DNA from: Heterobilharzia americana
Taxonomy: Eukaryota > Platyhelminthes > Trematoda > Strigeidida > Schistosomatidae
Direction: 5' to 3'
DNA length: 64,000 bases
NCBI GenBank assembly: GCA_944470555.2
Contig: OX104129.1
Span: forward strand, 44,673,998 to 44,737,997
The translations under genes and the position numbers were made by a program. The notes under the pieces are model-generated. The model was not told the DNA's origin and did not search any database. It was given only the letters and a program-made list of their open reading frames with translations. Of this stretch, positions 12,556-23,614 are shown piece after piece. Position 1 is the first letter of the stretch, and every line of letters starts with the position of its first letter.

Positions 12556-15500
12556 TGAAACAAAAGATCAGGTGTTAGTTTTCTAATATCTAAGGCCCCT
12601 GCTGTTTTAAGAGGTTGAAGACGATGAAAACGTGAAGGGTTTAGGTGAATTTGATAAACAATTTTAAAGTCATTGTCTCACTTTGCTTAGTGGTGGAAAT
12701 CAATCAAATATTCCTGAGTTGGACGTCTAACAGACTTAGTTTCACCTCCATAAAAGCAAGCTGGAACATATTCTCTTATATGTGCAGAAAGCACCCTCTG
12801 GCTACATCCGATGTCCCTTGCTGCCCATGATCAGGTAGACTGGTAGATGCATATAAACACTAGGCTGGTTTCTGTCAAACTAGGAATTTTAAAGAGGTAA
12901 GAAAGTTCACAGCTAGAACACGAAAATTTATCGGAGGTAGGTAGGAAATATGCAGGTACTGAGTAATGAATAAACTTCAGTGTTTCTTTTCATGAAGTCT
13001 CAAGCTTGAGTTTCGAAAAAGTGGATGTGGTGTTTCAACACAAAAACTGTGAAGGGTAAAAGGTTCGCTTATATTCAGAAGATGCTAAATTGCTTTAATA
13101 ATTCAAATTCTGAAAACCACCTGAACAGCTGTGTTTCATTTTGCTTCCCTGAAGCTCACATGTCAGAACCAGGTTTTCCTGTGAAATCTCTTTAATTCTC
13201 TGTTTTATCTCTAACTTAATCTTGCTTCTAACTCAATTTTAATTTATTTGATAGCGTTGTATTTCCGGAGCTGGGAGAGAACACAAAACCAATAAAATTT
13301 TTTCTCCTGAACTACAAATATTCTTTACCATCTCAAATTTACACTTGTGCCTACTTATCAAAACACTGGTGTTAACTTATTAAAATATAGAGGATATCCA
13401 AGTACTGAGGAATGTAATTACTCCACTTTTTTAATACACAGCAAAAACAGAAATGCCGTCATTCGATGAGTCGAATACGAGAATTTTGATGTAAATGAGA
13501 GGGGTTAATGTATGAGCTTTAATAAATTTTACTGAGTCAGATTCATGAGATGACTAGTAAGAACACTAAGTGAATTAACAGAAAATGTTTTCTCTTGCAA
13601 TAGGCTTATAGATGTATGGAAATCAAATAAGCACCATTTACTGAACAGTCTACATCTCATGAAATTCATTGAAAGAAGTCCATGAGGAAAACAAAGAAGA
13701 ATAAAAATTCCAAAGTCAAAAACAAGTCAGTTTTAATGTTGTTGAGCATCACATACTGAGAATACACATAGACATTTGAACAGCTTTGTGAAAATTCTAT
13801 CGGATTGTAAAGTCATTAGCACTATATCAAAGAAGACATCAACCTGTTAGGTGAAAAAATGACAAGATATGGACTCCCTGTCCTTTCAACTGTGTCTGTA
13901 AATTTCCATGTACATACAGTAGCAAGTATAATGAAAAAATGAAAAGATAAAGGTCGACTTAGGCTCTCAGGAGTATAACAATAATTCAGCAGATAATAAG
14001 CAGACAACGTAAAAATAACCTATCGAAAGCTTTGTAAACCTTTACAAACTGACAATTTTAAGTAAACTTTGATGTCCTGAAATCAGAGGTATCAAAGGAA
14101 TTAGATCGAACTTGTGTTTTCATTACGCGAAATAGTAGTCAATTTATGAGTACCTGTGCAGTGAATTACTTTTCAAACGGATAATTCTGTTCATCCAAGT
14201 CTGGCGGGAAGAAAACAAGAAATAGAGATGACAATAACCTCCTTGGTTGATAAAGAATAAAAGTATAGTTTTACAAATCAGGACACAATAAAAATACTAC
14301 GGTATCAAGTTTGAAATAATCATCACTTCCCATGTACGTAGAAATTAGGTCCATAAGTTCGGGTTGTAAAGCCTTCTGAAACCCCAAGTACTTTCCTATT
14401 TATTACTTCGCTGACCACTTTAACTTAAATTCTTAATTTAATTATTGTATTCTAGGAGATGGTTCGTCATTGAACAGCATGGAGTATTTGTTTTATTCCA
14501 TCTTTGCTGTTTCGATTTAACGGCACGAATAGATAACCGTTTATTAATCTAGGTTTTGTATTTAAATCCGCTAACCCACTCGAGTTGATATATGCTGTTT
14601 GAAATGGCAAGAACTAATATCTTGTCTTTCATTTGCAGTATTAACCTGTGGGGATGGTATCAAGAACAATATTTGAAGTATAATTAGTTTATCTGACGTC
14701 TTTATTGAGTCTTACTTCGACTAATTTATGCTCATTTTTCAAATTACAACTGAAATATACCAATTTATTCAGAATGAAAAGAAAAATCCGATCGTATTCA
14801 TAAAATTAACTGTAGTTGCATAGTTGCATTTTTAGGCCTAATCAATTAACAATAATGCCACTTGTTTGTAGTTTTATTCTTGCTTAATTCCCATTTATCG
14901 CGTATTCTTACCATAAAAAAAAACAATTTTCAAACTAATTTCTTTTCTGTACACATTTACGTGATTAAATCTTATTCCATTCCATCCATTCTCAAACACC
15001 CACTTGATATGTCAGGTTCCTTTTATCTATAAGTTGCCATACTGTATTTTTAGTCTTAGTTCGTATTTTGTTTGTGTCGCTTCCCGTATAACATCATGAT
15101 ACAAATCATGAAGTATATGATATTTAGCATTAAAGTTCCATAATTCTTTAAGTTCAGTAATCTTTACTTCTGTTGCTTTTTCAAATAGGACCAAAATGTC
15201 CTTTTCTGCACTTATATTTGCTTGTTATTAGATTTCCTTTTCTAAACCTTAGATTGACGGAATTCATTACCAATGTTTATTCCCTACCGAGTGCTTGAAT
15301 GTTCCATTCAAACACCACACTGTTTTTCAACTTCTAGGTTTCTAGTTCGAAGGAAAAATGTTCAGTTACCGAATGACAATTCAAGTTTGGCATTGCTAGA
15401 ATATATCTTGTTCCTCTTAGATAATGTTTGACTGTATTGTACAGATGAGGCGTTGTGATTATAGCTTTATTTCTTTATTGAATAAATTTATTTGATATAG

Positions 15501-16439
15501 CACATAGCTATTCATTGACATCATGACTCACGGAACTGATAATTATCAGCCAGTTTCCTATTATTCGCATCTTTATAAAACTTTTTCCTTGGGCTTTCAT
15601 TTGCTTTGTCTTTCCTCGTTTCATCACTTGACACATTTTATTGTTGTACTGAAAGCACTAATTGAAGGATCACGAATGAATCAAACCTGGGCAAGATAAT
15701 TCACAATATCCTCAACCATTTCAGAATCTCATTTCGAATTATATATGATAAAAATAGACATGAAGCTGTATATATATGTATATATTTATGCATAAGGAAT
15801 TTTATAATCTTCTCACCATATATTTAAAGAAAAACTAAGAAGTTTTAAATCATGGAAATGCATGAGTTGAAGACGTTTACCAAGACAAAACTTTCTAGAA
15901 ACCTAATTATTAATAAGTTTAGTTCAAACAGAAGTTGTAAAAATTAACAGTACGTAGATGTCAGCGTCAGGCATCCGCTAGTTTGCCCATTTGAATTTCA
16001 CCTGCGAAAGGTTAAAAGTACAAAAGTTCTGTACTCTGAAGACATGATAGTGAAAGGATTGTAAAGTTTTGAGCTAAGTGAAGTTGTCTACAGTTACACT
16101 TTCCTAAGTGGCTTTGTGATCGTATTAGCTTCATCTGTTTACAAAATAAATCTTCAGAAATATTTCAACCACTAAAACTAAAGGGAACTGCATTAAGAAA
16201 TGATGAATATTTTATGATTTCATTTGACATTTTGTGAGGTGCCGCCAATGCTGTACATCCTGTTTAGTCAGAACCGAATTCTTCAAAATTCTATAGGATT
16301 TTGAAGTAATACACAAGCACTACATTACGCACACCTTTTTTGCCTTACCGTATTAGATTAACATAATTTCTATTCCTTCCCTTGTAAAACCGAGGTATTT
16401 AGTGCACTACATCTTGATTCCAAGGTAGGAAGAATCACG
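12556..16439. other. Intron 1 interior, nothing recognised
   Basis: Almost 4 kb of AT-rich DNA with only short chance frames. A small TA-rich run lies near 15768-15790. No conserved motif, RNA or repeat family was recognised. Confidence 0.45.
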
Positions 16440-16610
16440 GATTCATATGAAACGAAAAACCTCGGAAAAGCTGCAAGCACTTTGTAGTCATTTCGTCCTA
16501 TTTTGCGACTCCTCAGTAGTATGAGCCCATGATCCCATCACGGATGGAACCCAGGCATGGTCTTTAGGTTTCGGGATAAAGAATTTAAGATTGAACCAGT
16601 CGGCTGGAAT
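16440..16610 (-). mobile_element. tRNA-derived SINE with the best-preserved hammerhead core in the window
   Basis: On the minus strand a B-box-like CCTGGGTTCCATCC lies near 16550, upstream of a hammerhead core. The core has CTGAGGA (plus 16510-16516 reversed, a valid CUGANGA box), a stem-II strand GTC, a loop, and GGACGAAA (plus 16491-16498 reversed). The tail GTGCTTGCAG...TTTTCC fits the Sm-alpha-like family. The second half of stem II and the cleavage-site side look mutated, so activity is doubtful. Confidence 0.62.
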
Positions 16611-17572
16611 GTAAGGGTTTACATTATCTTGCTTCTGACAATTCATGACAAAACGCAGCCATCATTCAATGTTATTACTGAATACTATTCTTCTTGTCCA
16701 TGATGAATACCGGGCTGAAATCAACCAAGTCCCCACAAACTTCCGTACAGAATCTGTTTTTTAGTTGGCATATGATTTTTCAATTTCACATTCTATACGA
16801 CTGATAGCACAAAATTCTATCAGCCCTTCCTCTTTTTCATAACATGAGAAAATAAACCGCATGAAATACAATCAGTGCACAAAATGTGTTTGACTTATCC
16901 AGCTGTAAATTGTAAAGCAGTCCATTCTGGGACACATTTTATTAACTTACAGACATAGAGATTTCTTCGACTGCGAATGTCTGAGGTGTGTTTTCACGCA
17001 GTCATTTTTCAGGCAACGATCTGACTTAGAATTTCTTTGAAGACTACAAAGAAAGCTGAGTTTCGTGCAGAATCAGAATACTGCGGTCTATTGTGAGTAG
17101 TACGCACAAAACTAAAAAAGCTTTTGTGTATAATAATTTAGATAACTAAAACATAAAATAAATTTGTCGGTTATGATATACCACTACAGAATTTAGGTGA
17201 ATATTTGTAGTATTTCCATAGTATACATTAGCTGCGTCATTTAAACAATGGGTAAATTAAGGTGCTACACCAACAGGAATATTTGATTGATACTCTAAAT
17301 GCTCACTCTGTTCAAAAACCGTTTGAGTGAACGATGATAATTTTGTCCGGTAACTTCGTCATCAGGTCCTAGAGTTATGTGTACATATTGTTCAAGAAAA
17401 TATGTTATTGTCTAAATTTTCAGCTGCTCATACATTTACCTACATTTCAATCTCAGGAGAATAATTCATGGAGTTTGTACGCTTATATGTAACTAAATGT
17501 GTGTTATGTATACTCATTTCAGTACTTCCACTTCCTTTTCACCTTTTACAATATCCTGAATAACTGATGAAC
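16611..17572. other. Intron 1 sequence upstream of RTE copy C, nothing recognised
   Basis: AT-rich, without a supported gene or repeat, up to the target-site duplication of the next element. Confidence 0.4.
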
Positions 17573-17585
17573 AAACTTATTACTT
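17573..17585. repeat. Target-site duplication of RTE copy C, left copy
   Basis: AAACTTATTACTT, repeated exactly at 20810-20822. The bases flanking the two copies differ, so the duplication is 13 bp and defines the element borders. Confidence 0.93.
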
Positions 17586-17637
17586 TATTATTTTTATTTA
17601 TTATTAGTCCCTTGGGTTCCTAGTGGAACATAGGGCT

Positions 17638-19824
17638 TCAGTAGCACGCCTCCAGTGACCTCTGTTCTCTGAGATCTTTTGAACCTGGTTCCACGACAGC
17701 CCAGAAGCTCTCATTTCCTCCTCGCACGACCTCCTCCATGTCACCCTCACCACGGACGTCCAACTCGTCGCTTCCCATGGGGATTCCACTCGAGCTACTG
17801 GCCTGACGCGTGATGTCCTCAGTCGGCCTTCTCAGTGTATGCCCAATCCATCTCCACTTCTTCCTGCATATTTGTTGCGTGATAGGTTCTTGGTTGGTTC
17901 GTTCCCAGAGTTCCTTGTTGCTTATTTTTTCTGGCCATCTGATCTTCAGCAGCGAGCGTAAGCAGTTGTTGATGAATGTCTGTAGTTTATTGGAAATGCC
18001 TTTCGTGACGCGCCAAGTCTCTGAGCCATACAAGAGCACTGACTTGACGTTGGTGTTGAAAATCCGTATCTTGTTCCGCATGCTGAGTGCAGAAGATCTC
18101 CACACTGGTTTCAGGCTAATGAACGCCTGTCTTGCTTTTCCGATTCTGACTTTGACGTCCTCGTCCGTCCCGCCTGTAGTTGAAACAGTGCTTCCTAGAT
18201 AAGTGAAGGAGGTTACTTCCTTCAAGTTTCTCCCGTTGACGGTGATTGGAGTTTGTTGTTGTTGTTGATGGTGGTGGTGCGGTATCTTCATCACTTCTGT
18301 CTTCTCTATATTCACCTGAAGTCCCGTCTTAGCTGCCTCTTCTGTCAACTTGTTAGTTTTTGCCTGCAGATCTTCAAGTTTATGTGACATTAGGCATAAG
18401 TCATCGGCGAAATCCAAGTCTTCTAGGTTCTTTTCCGTCGTCCAGTGTATCCCCCTCTTCTCGCTGCCTACTGTTTGCTGCATGATCCAGTCCACCACAA
18501 TTAGGAATATCATGGGGGATAGTAGGCAACCTTGTTTCACTCCTGTCTTCACTTCAAAGGCATCACTGAGCTTCCCATTGTGGATTACTTGGCATGTGGC
18601 ATCTTCATATAGTTGTTGAATGAGGCGGATAAAGGTTTGCGGTACTCCGTAGTATTGAAGCAGTTTCCAAATTACTTCTCGGTCGACGCTGTCAAAGGCC
18701 TTCTCAAAGTCGATGAAGTTGAGGTAGAGAGCTGATTGCCATTCTACGCTCTGTTCTATGATGATACGAAGCGTTGCAATTTGGTCTGCACATGATTTGT
18801 ACTTCCTGAAGCCTGCCTGTTCCGGTCGCAGTTTTGAATCCAGTGCGTCTTTAAGCCTCTCCAGGATGATGCGGCTTAATATTTTACTTGGGGTGGACAG
18901 GAGAGTGATTCCGCGCCAGTTCTTGCAAGCACTGAGGTCTCCCTTCTTCGGCAGTTTGACAAGGTAACCCTTCTTCCAATCGTCAGGTACCTTCTCTTCC
19001 CTCCACACCTTCTGCAATAGTGGTGTGAGCATGTCCGCTGTTGTCTCTGCATCTGTTCTCAGTGCTTCTGGCGGTATTCCATCTGGTCCTGCTGCTTTCC
19101 CGCATTTCAGTAGCTTTATGGCGTTCAGGACTTCCATTTTCGTTGGGGGATTTATGTTCACTTGTAATTCAGCGGCTGCAGGTGGTATTTCTGGACGAAG
19201 TGCAGGTGGTGGTCGATTCAAGAGCTTCTTGAAGTGGTCGGCCCATCGTTTCCTCTGTTTCTCTTCTTTTGTAATTAAATTTCCTTCTTCATCTTTTATT
19301 GGTTTCATCTGTGTTGGTCTCTTCCCTGATAGCAACCTGGTTATTTGATACAATGTCGTCAGGTCTCTCTTACCTGCAGCCTGTTCTGCTTCACTTGCCA
19401 GTGTGTCGTAGAAGTGTCTTTTGTCTTTGCGTGCACTCTTCTTCACTTCTTTATCCAGTGTTTTATACATTGTGCTCAGTTCCTCTTGTCGTTGAGCATC
19501 CTTGCACTGGTTTATCTTCTGCTTCACCATCCTCCTCTCCTCTATCAGCTTCCAGGTATCCGTCGAGATCCATTCCTTGTCTTCCTTCTTCCTTCCTAAT
19601 ACTGTTGTGCAGGTTTCTTTCCACATAGCTTTCAAAGACTTCCAGTGTTCTTCCACACAGGTTTCTTCAGGGATGTCCCTCGACGTCTCCCATTTTGTCT
19701 TGATGGCTGCTTTGAAGATCTCCTTTGTAGTTTCATCCTTCAGTTTCCGAGTGTTGTACTTGAATTGAGGTCTATCACCAGCTTCCTTGAAGGCTTTTAA
19801 CTTGATTTCGAAGGTTCCTTGCAC
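17638..19824 (-). CDS. RTE reverse transcriptase (C-terminal 728 codons of the endonuclease-RT polyprotein)
   Basis: Open for 728 codons. RT motifs follow in order: LVKLPKKGDLSACKNWRGI, GFRKYKSCADQI, NFIDFEKAFDSVDR (motif A), GVKQGCLLSPMIF (motif B), DLDFADDLCLM (motif C with the catalytic Asp pair), GLQVNIEKTEVM (motif D), and near the end KKWRWIGHTLRRP. A His/Gln run comes from CAC/CAA repeats. The frame begins at GTG inside the endonuclease SDHYLVQGT segment, so it is not an independent gene; the natural start lies in the endonuclease frame. After WRWIGHTLRRP the reading frame departs from the usual RTE ending: the residues NPHGKRRVGRP and TWRRSCEEEM are spelled in other frames. No stop interrupts the RT core. 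Confidence 0.93.
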   Translation of the reverse strand: MQGTFEIKLKAFKEAGDRPQFKYNTRKLKDETTKEIFKAAIKTKWETSRDIPEETCVEEHWKSLKAMWKETCTTVLGRKKEDKEWISTDTWKLIEERRMVKQKINQCKDAQRQEELSTMYKTLDKEVKKSARKDKRHFYDTLASEAEQAAGKRDLTTLYQITRLLSGKRPTQMKPIKDEEGNLITKEEKQRKRWADHFKKLLNRPPPALRPEIPPAAAELQVNINPPTKMEVLNAIKLLKCGKAAGPDGIPPEALRTDAETTADMLTPLLQKVWREEKVPDDWKKGYLVKLPKKGDLSACKNWRGITLLSTPSKILSRIILERLKDALDSKLRPEQAGFRKYKSCADQIATLRIIIEQSVEWQSALYLNFIDFEKAFDSVDREVIWKLLQYYGVPQTFIRLIQQLYEDATCQVIHNGKLSDAFEVKTGVKQGCLLSPMIFLIVVDWIMQQTVGSEKRGIHWTTEKNLEDLDFADDLCLMSHKLEDLQAKTNKLTEEAAKTGLQVNIEKTEVMKIPHHHHQQQQQTPITVNGRNLKEVTSFTYLGSTVSTTGGTDEDVKVRIGKARQAFISLKPVWRSSALSMRNKIRIFNTNVKSVLLYGSETWRVTKGISNKLQTFINNCLRSLLKIRWPEKISNKELWERTNQEPITQQICRKKWRWIGHTLRRPTEDITRQASSSSGIPMGSDELDVRGEGDMEEVVRGGNESFWAVVEPGSKDLREQRSLEACY

Positions 19825-19841
19825 TAGATAGTGGTCTGAAC

Positions 19842-20744
19842 CTACATCTGCTCCTCTTCTTGACCTTGTGTTAAGTAGACTGCGTCTCCATTTTCTTGAG
19901 ATTGAGATAAAGTCGATTTGTTTTTAGTGTGTCCATCTGGTGAAATCCATGTCGCTTTGTGGATATCCTTGTGCCTGAACACACTGCCTCCAATCACCAA
20001 ATCGTTGAATGCACAGAATTCTGCAAACAATTCTCCATTCTCATTCATTTCACCTAGCGCCTCTCGACCCATGGTTAGTTCTCTTCCCGTGTTGTCCCCT
20101 CCCAGTTTGGCATTCATGTCGCCCATTAGAATTTTGATATCGCCAACTGACGTCTTGTCCAGTGTTGACTGAAGTTGTCTGTAGAATTCCTCCTTTTTCT
20201 CTTGCTCTGCATTATTTGTAGGTGCATAACATTGTATGATTGTGACCTTTCTTCCTTTTGAGTTGAATCTTGCTGTCATGATCCTGGAGGAGATTGGTTC
20301 CCACTGCATGAGAGCCTTCGATGCTCTTGAGGACATCATGATAGCCACTCCCTCAGTGTGCTCGTGGTTGGCGTCTGGGTGACCGGAGTAGATTATTGAT
20401 TCTCCCGTTGACAGTTTGGAGAGTCCACTCCCATTCCATCTGCTTTCGCAAATCCCAAGCACTTCGATGTTATACCTTCTCATCTCCTTTGCAATCTGGG
20501 CTGCCTTACTGGGTTCAAACATCGTGCGGACATTCCATGTCCCCACGTTTACTTTCGCTTTCATCGAGAGAAGACACATCGGCCAATTGGCTTCCCGAAG
20601 GCTTTCACCAACTGGCGTCATTTCGCCTCTCCGATTCCAGCGGGGAATAAGTTTGTTTTCATTTTTTATATTTTGTTTGTGCTTTGAAGTTTCTTTAGCG
20701 GTTAGATTTGTTTTACGGGGTAGGGTTGCTAGCCCTATGCCCAA
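19842..20744 (-). CDS. RTE AP-like endonuclease (N-terminal part of the polyprotein), cut off by a 1-bp deletion
   Basis: 300 codons. Endonuclease motifs are NVGTWNVRTM, ICESRWNG (catalytic Glu), IIQCYAPTNN, ILMGDMNAKLG and FCAFNDLVI. The last motif, SDHYLV, lies in the RT frame. The frame leaves the family sequence at about 19921: copy H has GATTTGATTTTTAGTG on the plus strand, but here the A after GATTTG is missing. A single-base deletion has therefore split one endonuclease-RT protein into two frames. The ATG at 20744 gives a 58-residue leader before the MKAKVNVGTW start; a similar leader is visible in copies E and H, so it may be coding. Confidence 0.9.
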   Translation of the reverse strand: MGIGLATLPRKTNLTAKETSKHKQNIKNENKLIPRWNRRGEMTPVGESLREANWPMCLLSMKAKVNVGTWNVRTMFEPSKAAQIAKEMRRYNIEVLGICESRWNGSGLSKLSTGESIIYSGHPDANHEHTEGVAIMMSSRASKALMQWEPISSRIMTARFNSKGRKVTIIQCYAPTNNAEQEKKEEFYRQLQSTLDKTSVGDIKILMGDMNAKLGGDNTGRELTMGREALGEMNENGELFAEFCAFNDLVIGGSVFRHKDIHKATWISPDGHTKNKSTLSQSQENGDAVYLTQGQEEEQM

Positions 20745-20809
20745 CCTTCCCTCTTTACCCGGGCTTAGGACCGGCTAGTAACTAGTAAACTAGTTAACCA
20801 GGCGAGGTT

Positions 20810-20822
20810 AAACTTATTACTT
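20810..20822. repeat. Target-site duplication of RTE copy C, right copy
   Basis: AAACTTATTACTT, identical to 17573-17585. Confidence 0.93.
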
Positions 20823-21027
20823 GATATTGTAAAATTATTTGATCGTGTTGATTTTCTGAAATTTTATATCTCTTGATGTGCAGGCATTCTATAGATTCGA
20901 GTGGCTACAGAATTCTTGAAGAATGCTGAAGATAAAATACGTGACGTAAAGTCTAACAGTATTTAGTCATTTTATCGATAGAAACATAAACGGCTTAATG
21001 AACTTCCTGGTTTAAACCAATGGCAAA

Positions 21028-21037
21028 TGCTAAATAC
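21028..21037. repeat. Target-site duplication of RTE copy D, left copy
   Basis: TGCTAAATAC, repeated exactly at 22261-22270. Confidence 0.75.
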
Positions 21038-22260
21038 GTCAATCCTCTACCTCAACTTCATCGACTTTGAGAAGGCCGGCATTCGGCAGCCTCGACCGAG
21101 AAGTAATTTGGCATGCAGCTGCTTCAGCACTACGAAATACCGCAAACCTTTATCAATCTCATTCAACAACTATATGAAGATGCCACATGCCAAGTAATTC
21201 ACAGTGGGAAGCTCAGCTCAGTGATGCTTCTGAAGTGAAGACAGGAGTAAAACAAGGCTACCGCCTACTATCACTGATCATCTTCCTGATTGTGTTCGAC
21301 TGGACTGGATCATGCAGCAAACAGTGGGGAGCGAGAAGAAGGAGATACGCTGACTGAACCGGGGAAAAGATCCTAGAAGATTTGGATTTCGCCAGTGATG
21401 ACTTGTGTTCAATGTCACACAAACTTGAAGATCTACAGGCGAAAACTCACAAGTTGACAGAAGAGGCAAGGTAGCGAAGACTGGACTTCAAGTGAATATA
21501 GAGAAGATAGAAGTGATGAAGTTACCCAGCCAACGCCATCACCAACGACAACAACAAACACAAATCACCATCAACAGGAGAAACCTAAAGGAAGTAGTCT
21601 CGTTCGCCTATCTAGGCAGCACTGTTTCAACTACAGGTGACACAAACACAGATGAGGACGTCAAAGCCAACCAGGATCGGAAAAGCAAGACAGGCTTTCA
21701 TTAATTAACCTGAAACCAGTGTGGAGATCTTCTGCATTCAGTATAAAGCGTGTACAACATCCGGATTTTCAACACCAATTCAGTCAAGTCGGTGCTTCTA
21801 TATGCTTCAGAGACTTGGCGCGTCATGAAAACCACTTCCAACAAACTGCAGACATATATCAACAACTGCCCACACGTTACTGAAGACCAGATGACCTGAA
21901 TAATAGGAATAAGCAACAAGGAACTCTGGCTGTCTGGCTGGCAAAGAACCAACCAAGAACCTATTACCCAACAAATATGCAGAAGGAAGTGGAGGTGAAT
22001 TGGACAAACACTGAGAAGACTGACTGGGGACATCACGCGTCAGGTCAGGCCCTCGAGTGGAATCCCCATGGGAAGCGACGAGTTGGGTGTCCGAGGTGAG
22101 GGTGACATGGAGGAGATCGTGCGAGGAGGAAATGAGAGCTTGTGGGCTGTTGTGGAGCCAGGTTGAAAAGATTTCAGAGAACAGAGTGTACTGGAGACGT
22201 GCTACTGATGCCCTTTGCTCCATTAGGAATCCAAGGGACATATAGAAGAATAATATAAAG
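21038..22260 (+). mobile_element. 5'-truncated RTE copy D, inactivated
   Basis: Plus-strand RTE fragment starting inside the RT gene at motif A (YLNFIDFEKA is readable from about 21050) and running to the 3' end (CCAAGGGACATATAG near 22240). It is flanked by a 10-bp direct repeat, TGCTAAATAC, the result expected from incomplete target-primed reverse transcription. The RT is broken by many short tandem duplications: AGCTCAGCTCAG near 21210, GACTGGACTGG near 21300, and GCCAGTGATGAC in the FADD box. These are shared in style, and partly in position, with copies E and H. Confidence 0.88.
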
Positions 22261-22270
22261 TGCTAAATAC
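22261..22270. repeat. Target-site duplication of RTE copy D, right copy
   Basis: TGCTAAATAC, identical to 21028-21037. Confidence 0.75.
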
Positions 22271-22694
22271 AGGAATCCTGTAAATCACTGCCATGATTAA
22301 CCTCGACAAACTTCTCAAGCTGCAAGAAAAGAAACGTGACTAAGAATAAGTGAATTAAAAAGTTTTTTAAGGAAATTGTGTGTGCAAATAACGAGGGTTA
22401 TGGAAAATGATTTATAAATTGGACCAGTTAATAATTAATTTAAAATGTTTAGAAACTTATCGTCGTGAAGATTTGAATATTTGCATAAAACAGTGATAAT
22501 ACTGCATAATACCTACATTACAGTGGTGAACTAGGAATTAATCTCTAACACCAAAAGTATGTTTAGTAATAAAACCATTTACTTAAGGATGTAACCTGTA
22601 GTTTAGCATATTTGCCACAAATTTATCTAGACATCTTGTGTAATAGTATGAATGTATAGAATTATGAAGAGCATATTGTTTATTTGCTTTTTAG
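22271..22694. other. End of intron 1
   Basis: AT-rich, no repeat recognised. Ends in TATTTGCTTTTTAG, a good polypyrimidine tract and acceptor AG at 22693-22694. Confidence 0.6.
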
Positions 22695-22768
22695 AATCTG
22701 CCGCCTCAAGAAAAAAGCATTCCATGAAGCTAATAAAATAAAATACCTTGGATTAGAAATTGAATATA
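22695..22768 (+). CDS. CREBRF: CREBRF/REPTOR-family bZIP factor, exon encoding second half of the basic region
   Basis: A 74-bp exon. Its first base completes the Lys codon left open by the exon ending at 1700, then reads [20 protein letters not shown] and EIEY. Joined to NKLASK before it, this gives the bZIP signature N-x7-R within a run of basic residues, very close to the CREBRF basic region. It ends in phase 1 at a GTGAGT donor (22769). The exon is too short to show up in an ORF scan. It was found because the upstream exon ends in the middle of a bZIP signature. The splice phase and protein family both fit, which supports the call strongly. Confidence 0.9.
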
Positions 22769-23614
22769 GTGAGTCAGCTGTTATTCGTGACATTTTTATA
22801 CCACCTAAGTTTTTTTATCATTGAACCTTAACTCATATGTAGTGATGATCTTATCTTAGTTAACTTGAAGATCCTTCACTTTTGAAAATTATGCTAATCA
22901 AGAAACAGACACACCTACATTAATGGGTAATAAATATTACAGTTGGAGCAACTAGTTCTTTCCTAGATAACATTAAATTTGTTAGCCAATATGTATAGAA
23001 AGTTCTTAGGATTAAACTAAGAATACATGTTGATTAGAAATAAAACGTAGTGTATACTTGGAAAGCATAATTAATTATCAAAGGTGATCATGTGAAAAAA
23101 CTAAGATGTGAGAAAATTAATGTTACCTGAAAACTGATTCTTTATTTAGCATTCTATCAGAATAAAAATTTCAGATGTTTTAATAATTGAATCAAATTTC
23201 ATTTAAGTTCCCTTTAAAATCGTATCACCTTTCATATATAGATTTTACTAAAAACTTTCCAAATCACAAATATACCATTTTATTTGAAGGTATCTTTACC
23301 AACAAGGGATTACATTGTTTTGAAAAACATGAGGACCGAGCTAATGTAATTTACTAAATAATGATGCATATCACTTGCAAAATCAAGATGTAGTGTGCTA
23401 GAAGAAACCTGCGAGTATCAACTAATCTAGATGTAAAGTGAATAACCTCAATAATAGTTTTTATGACTTATTCCTATATATCCCTGTCTGCATTGCCAAA
23501 GTGAACACGACATAATAGGTTTTTGTTTTTAACTTGTAGTTCGTTTTAGGGATTATGCTAACCTGGACTTGGCTCAAAAGTTTTCTTTTAAATCGCCCGC
23601 ATATAATTTCTGAC
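22769..23614. other. Start of intron 2, nothing recognised
   Basis: Begins with GTGAGT. AT-rich DNA without gene or repeat signals. Confidence 0.5.

Larger units (their letters stand above)
17586..20809 (-). mobile_element. Near-complete RTE-clade non-LTR retrotransposon (copy C)
   Basis: 3224 bp bounded by a 13-bp target-site duplication. On the minus strand it starts AACCTCGCCTGG, has a short leader, then an AP-type endonuclease, then a reverse transcriptase with the C-terminal WRWIGH motif typical of RTE elements. It ends in a short TAA/TAAA-rich tail rather than a long poly(A), as RTE elements do. Related schistosome elements are SR2 and SjR2; I cannot assign the exact family by eye. The perfect duplication and long open frames suggest a fairly recent insertion. 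It is antisense to the host gene. Confidence 0.95.

Noticed and set aside
17810..18202. 130-codon plus-strand frame and similar ones over 18350-20778
   Set aside because: Antisense to the RTE reverse transcriptase and endonuclease, whose motifs account fully for the sequence.
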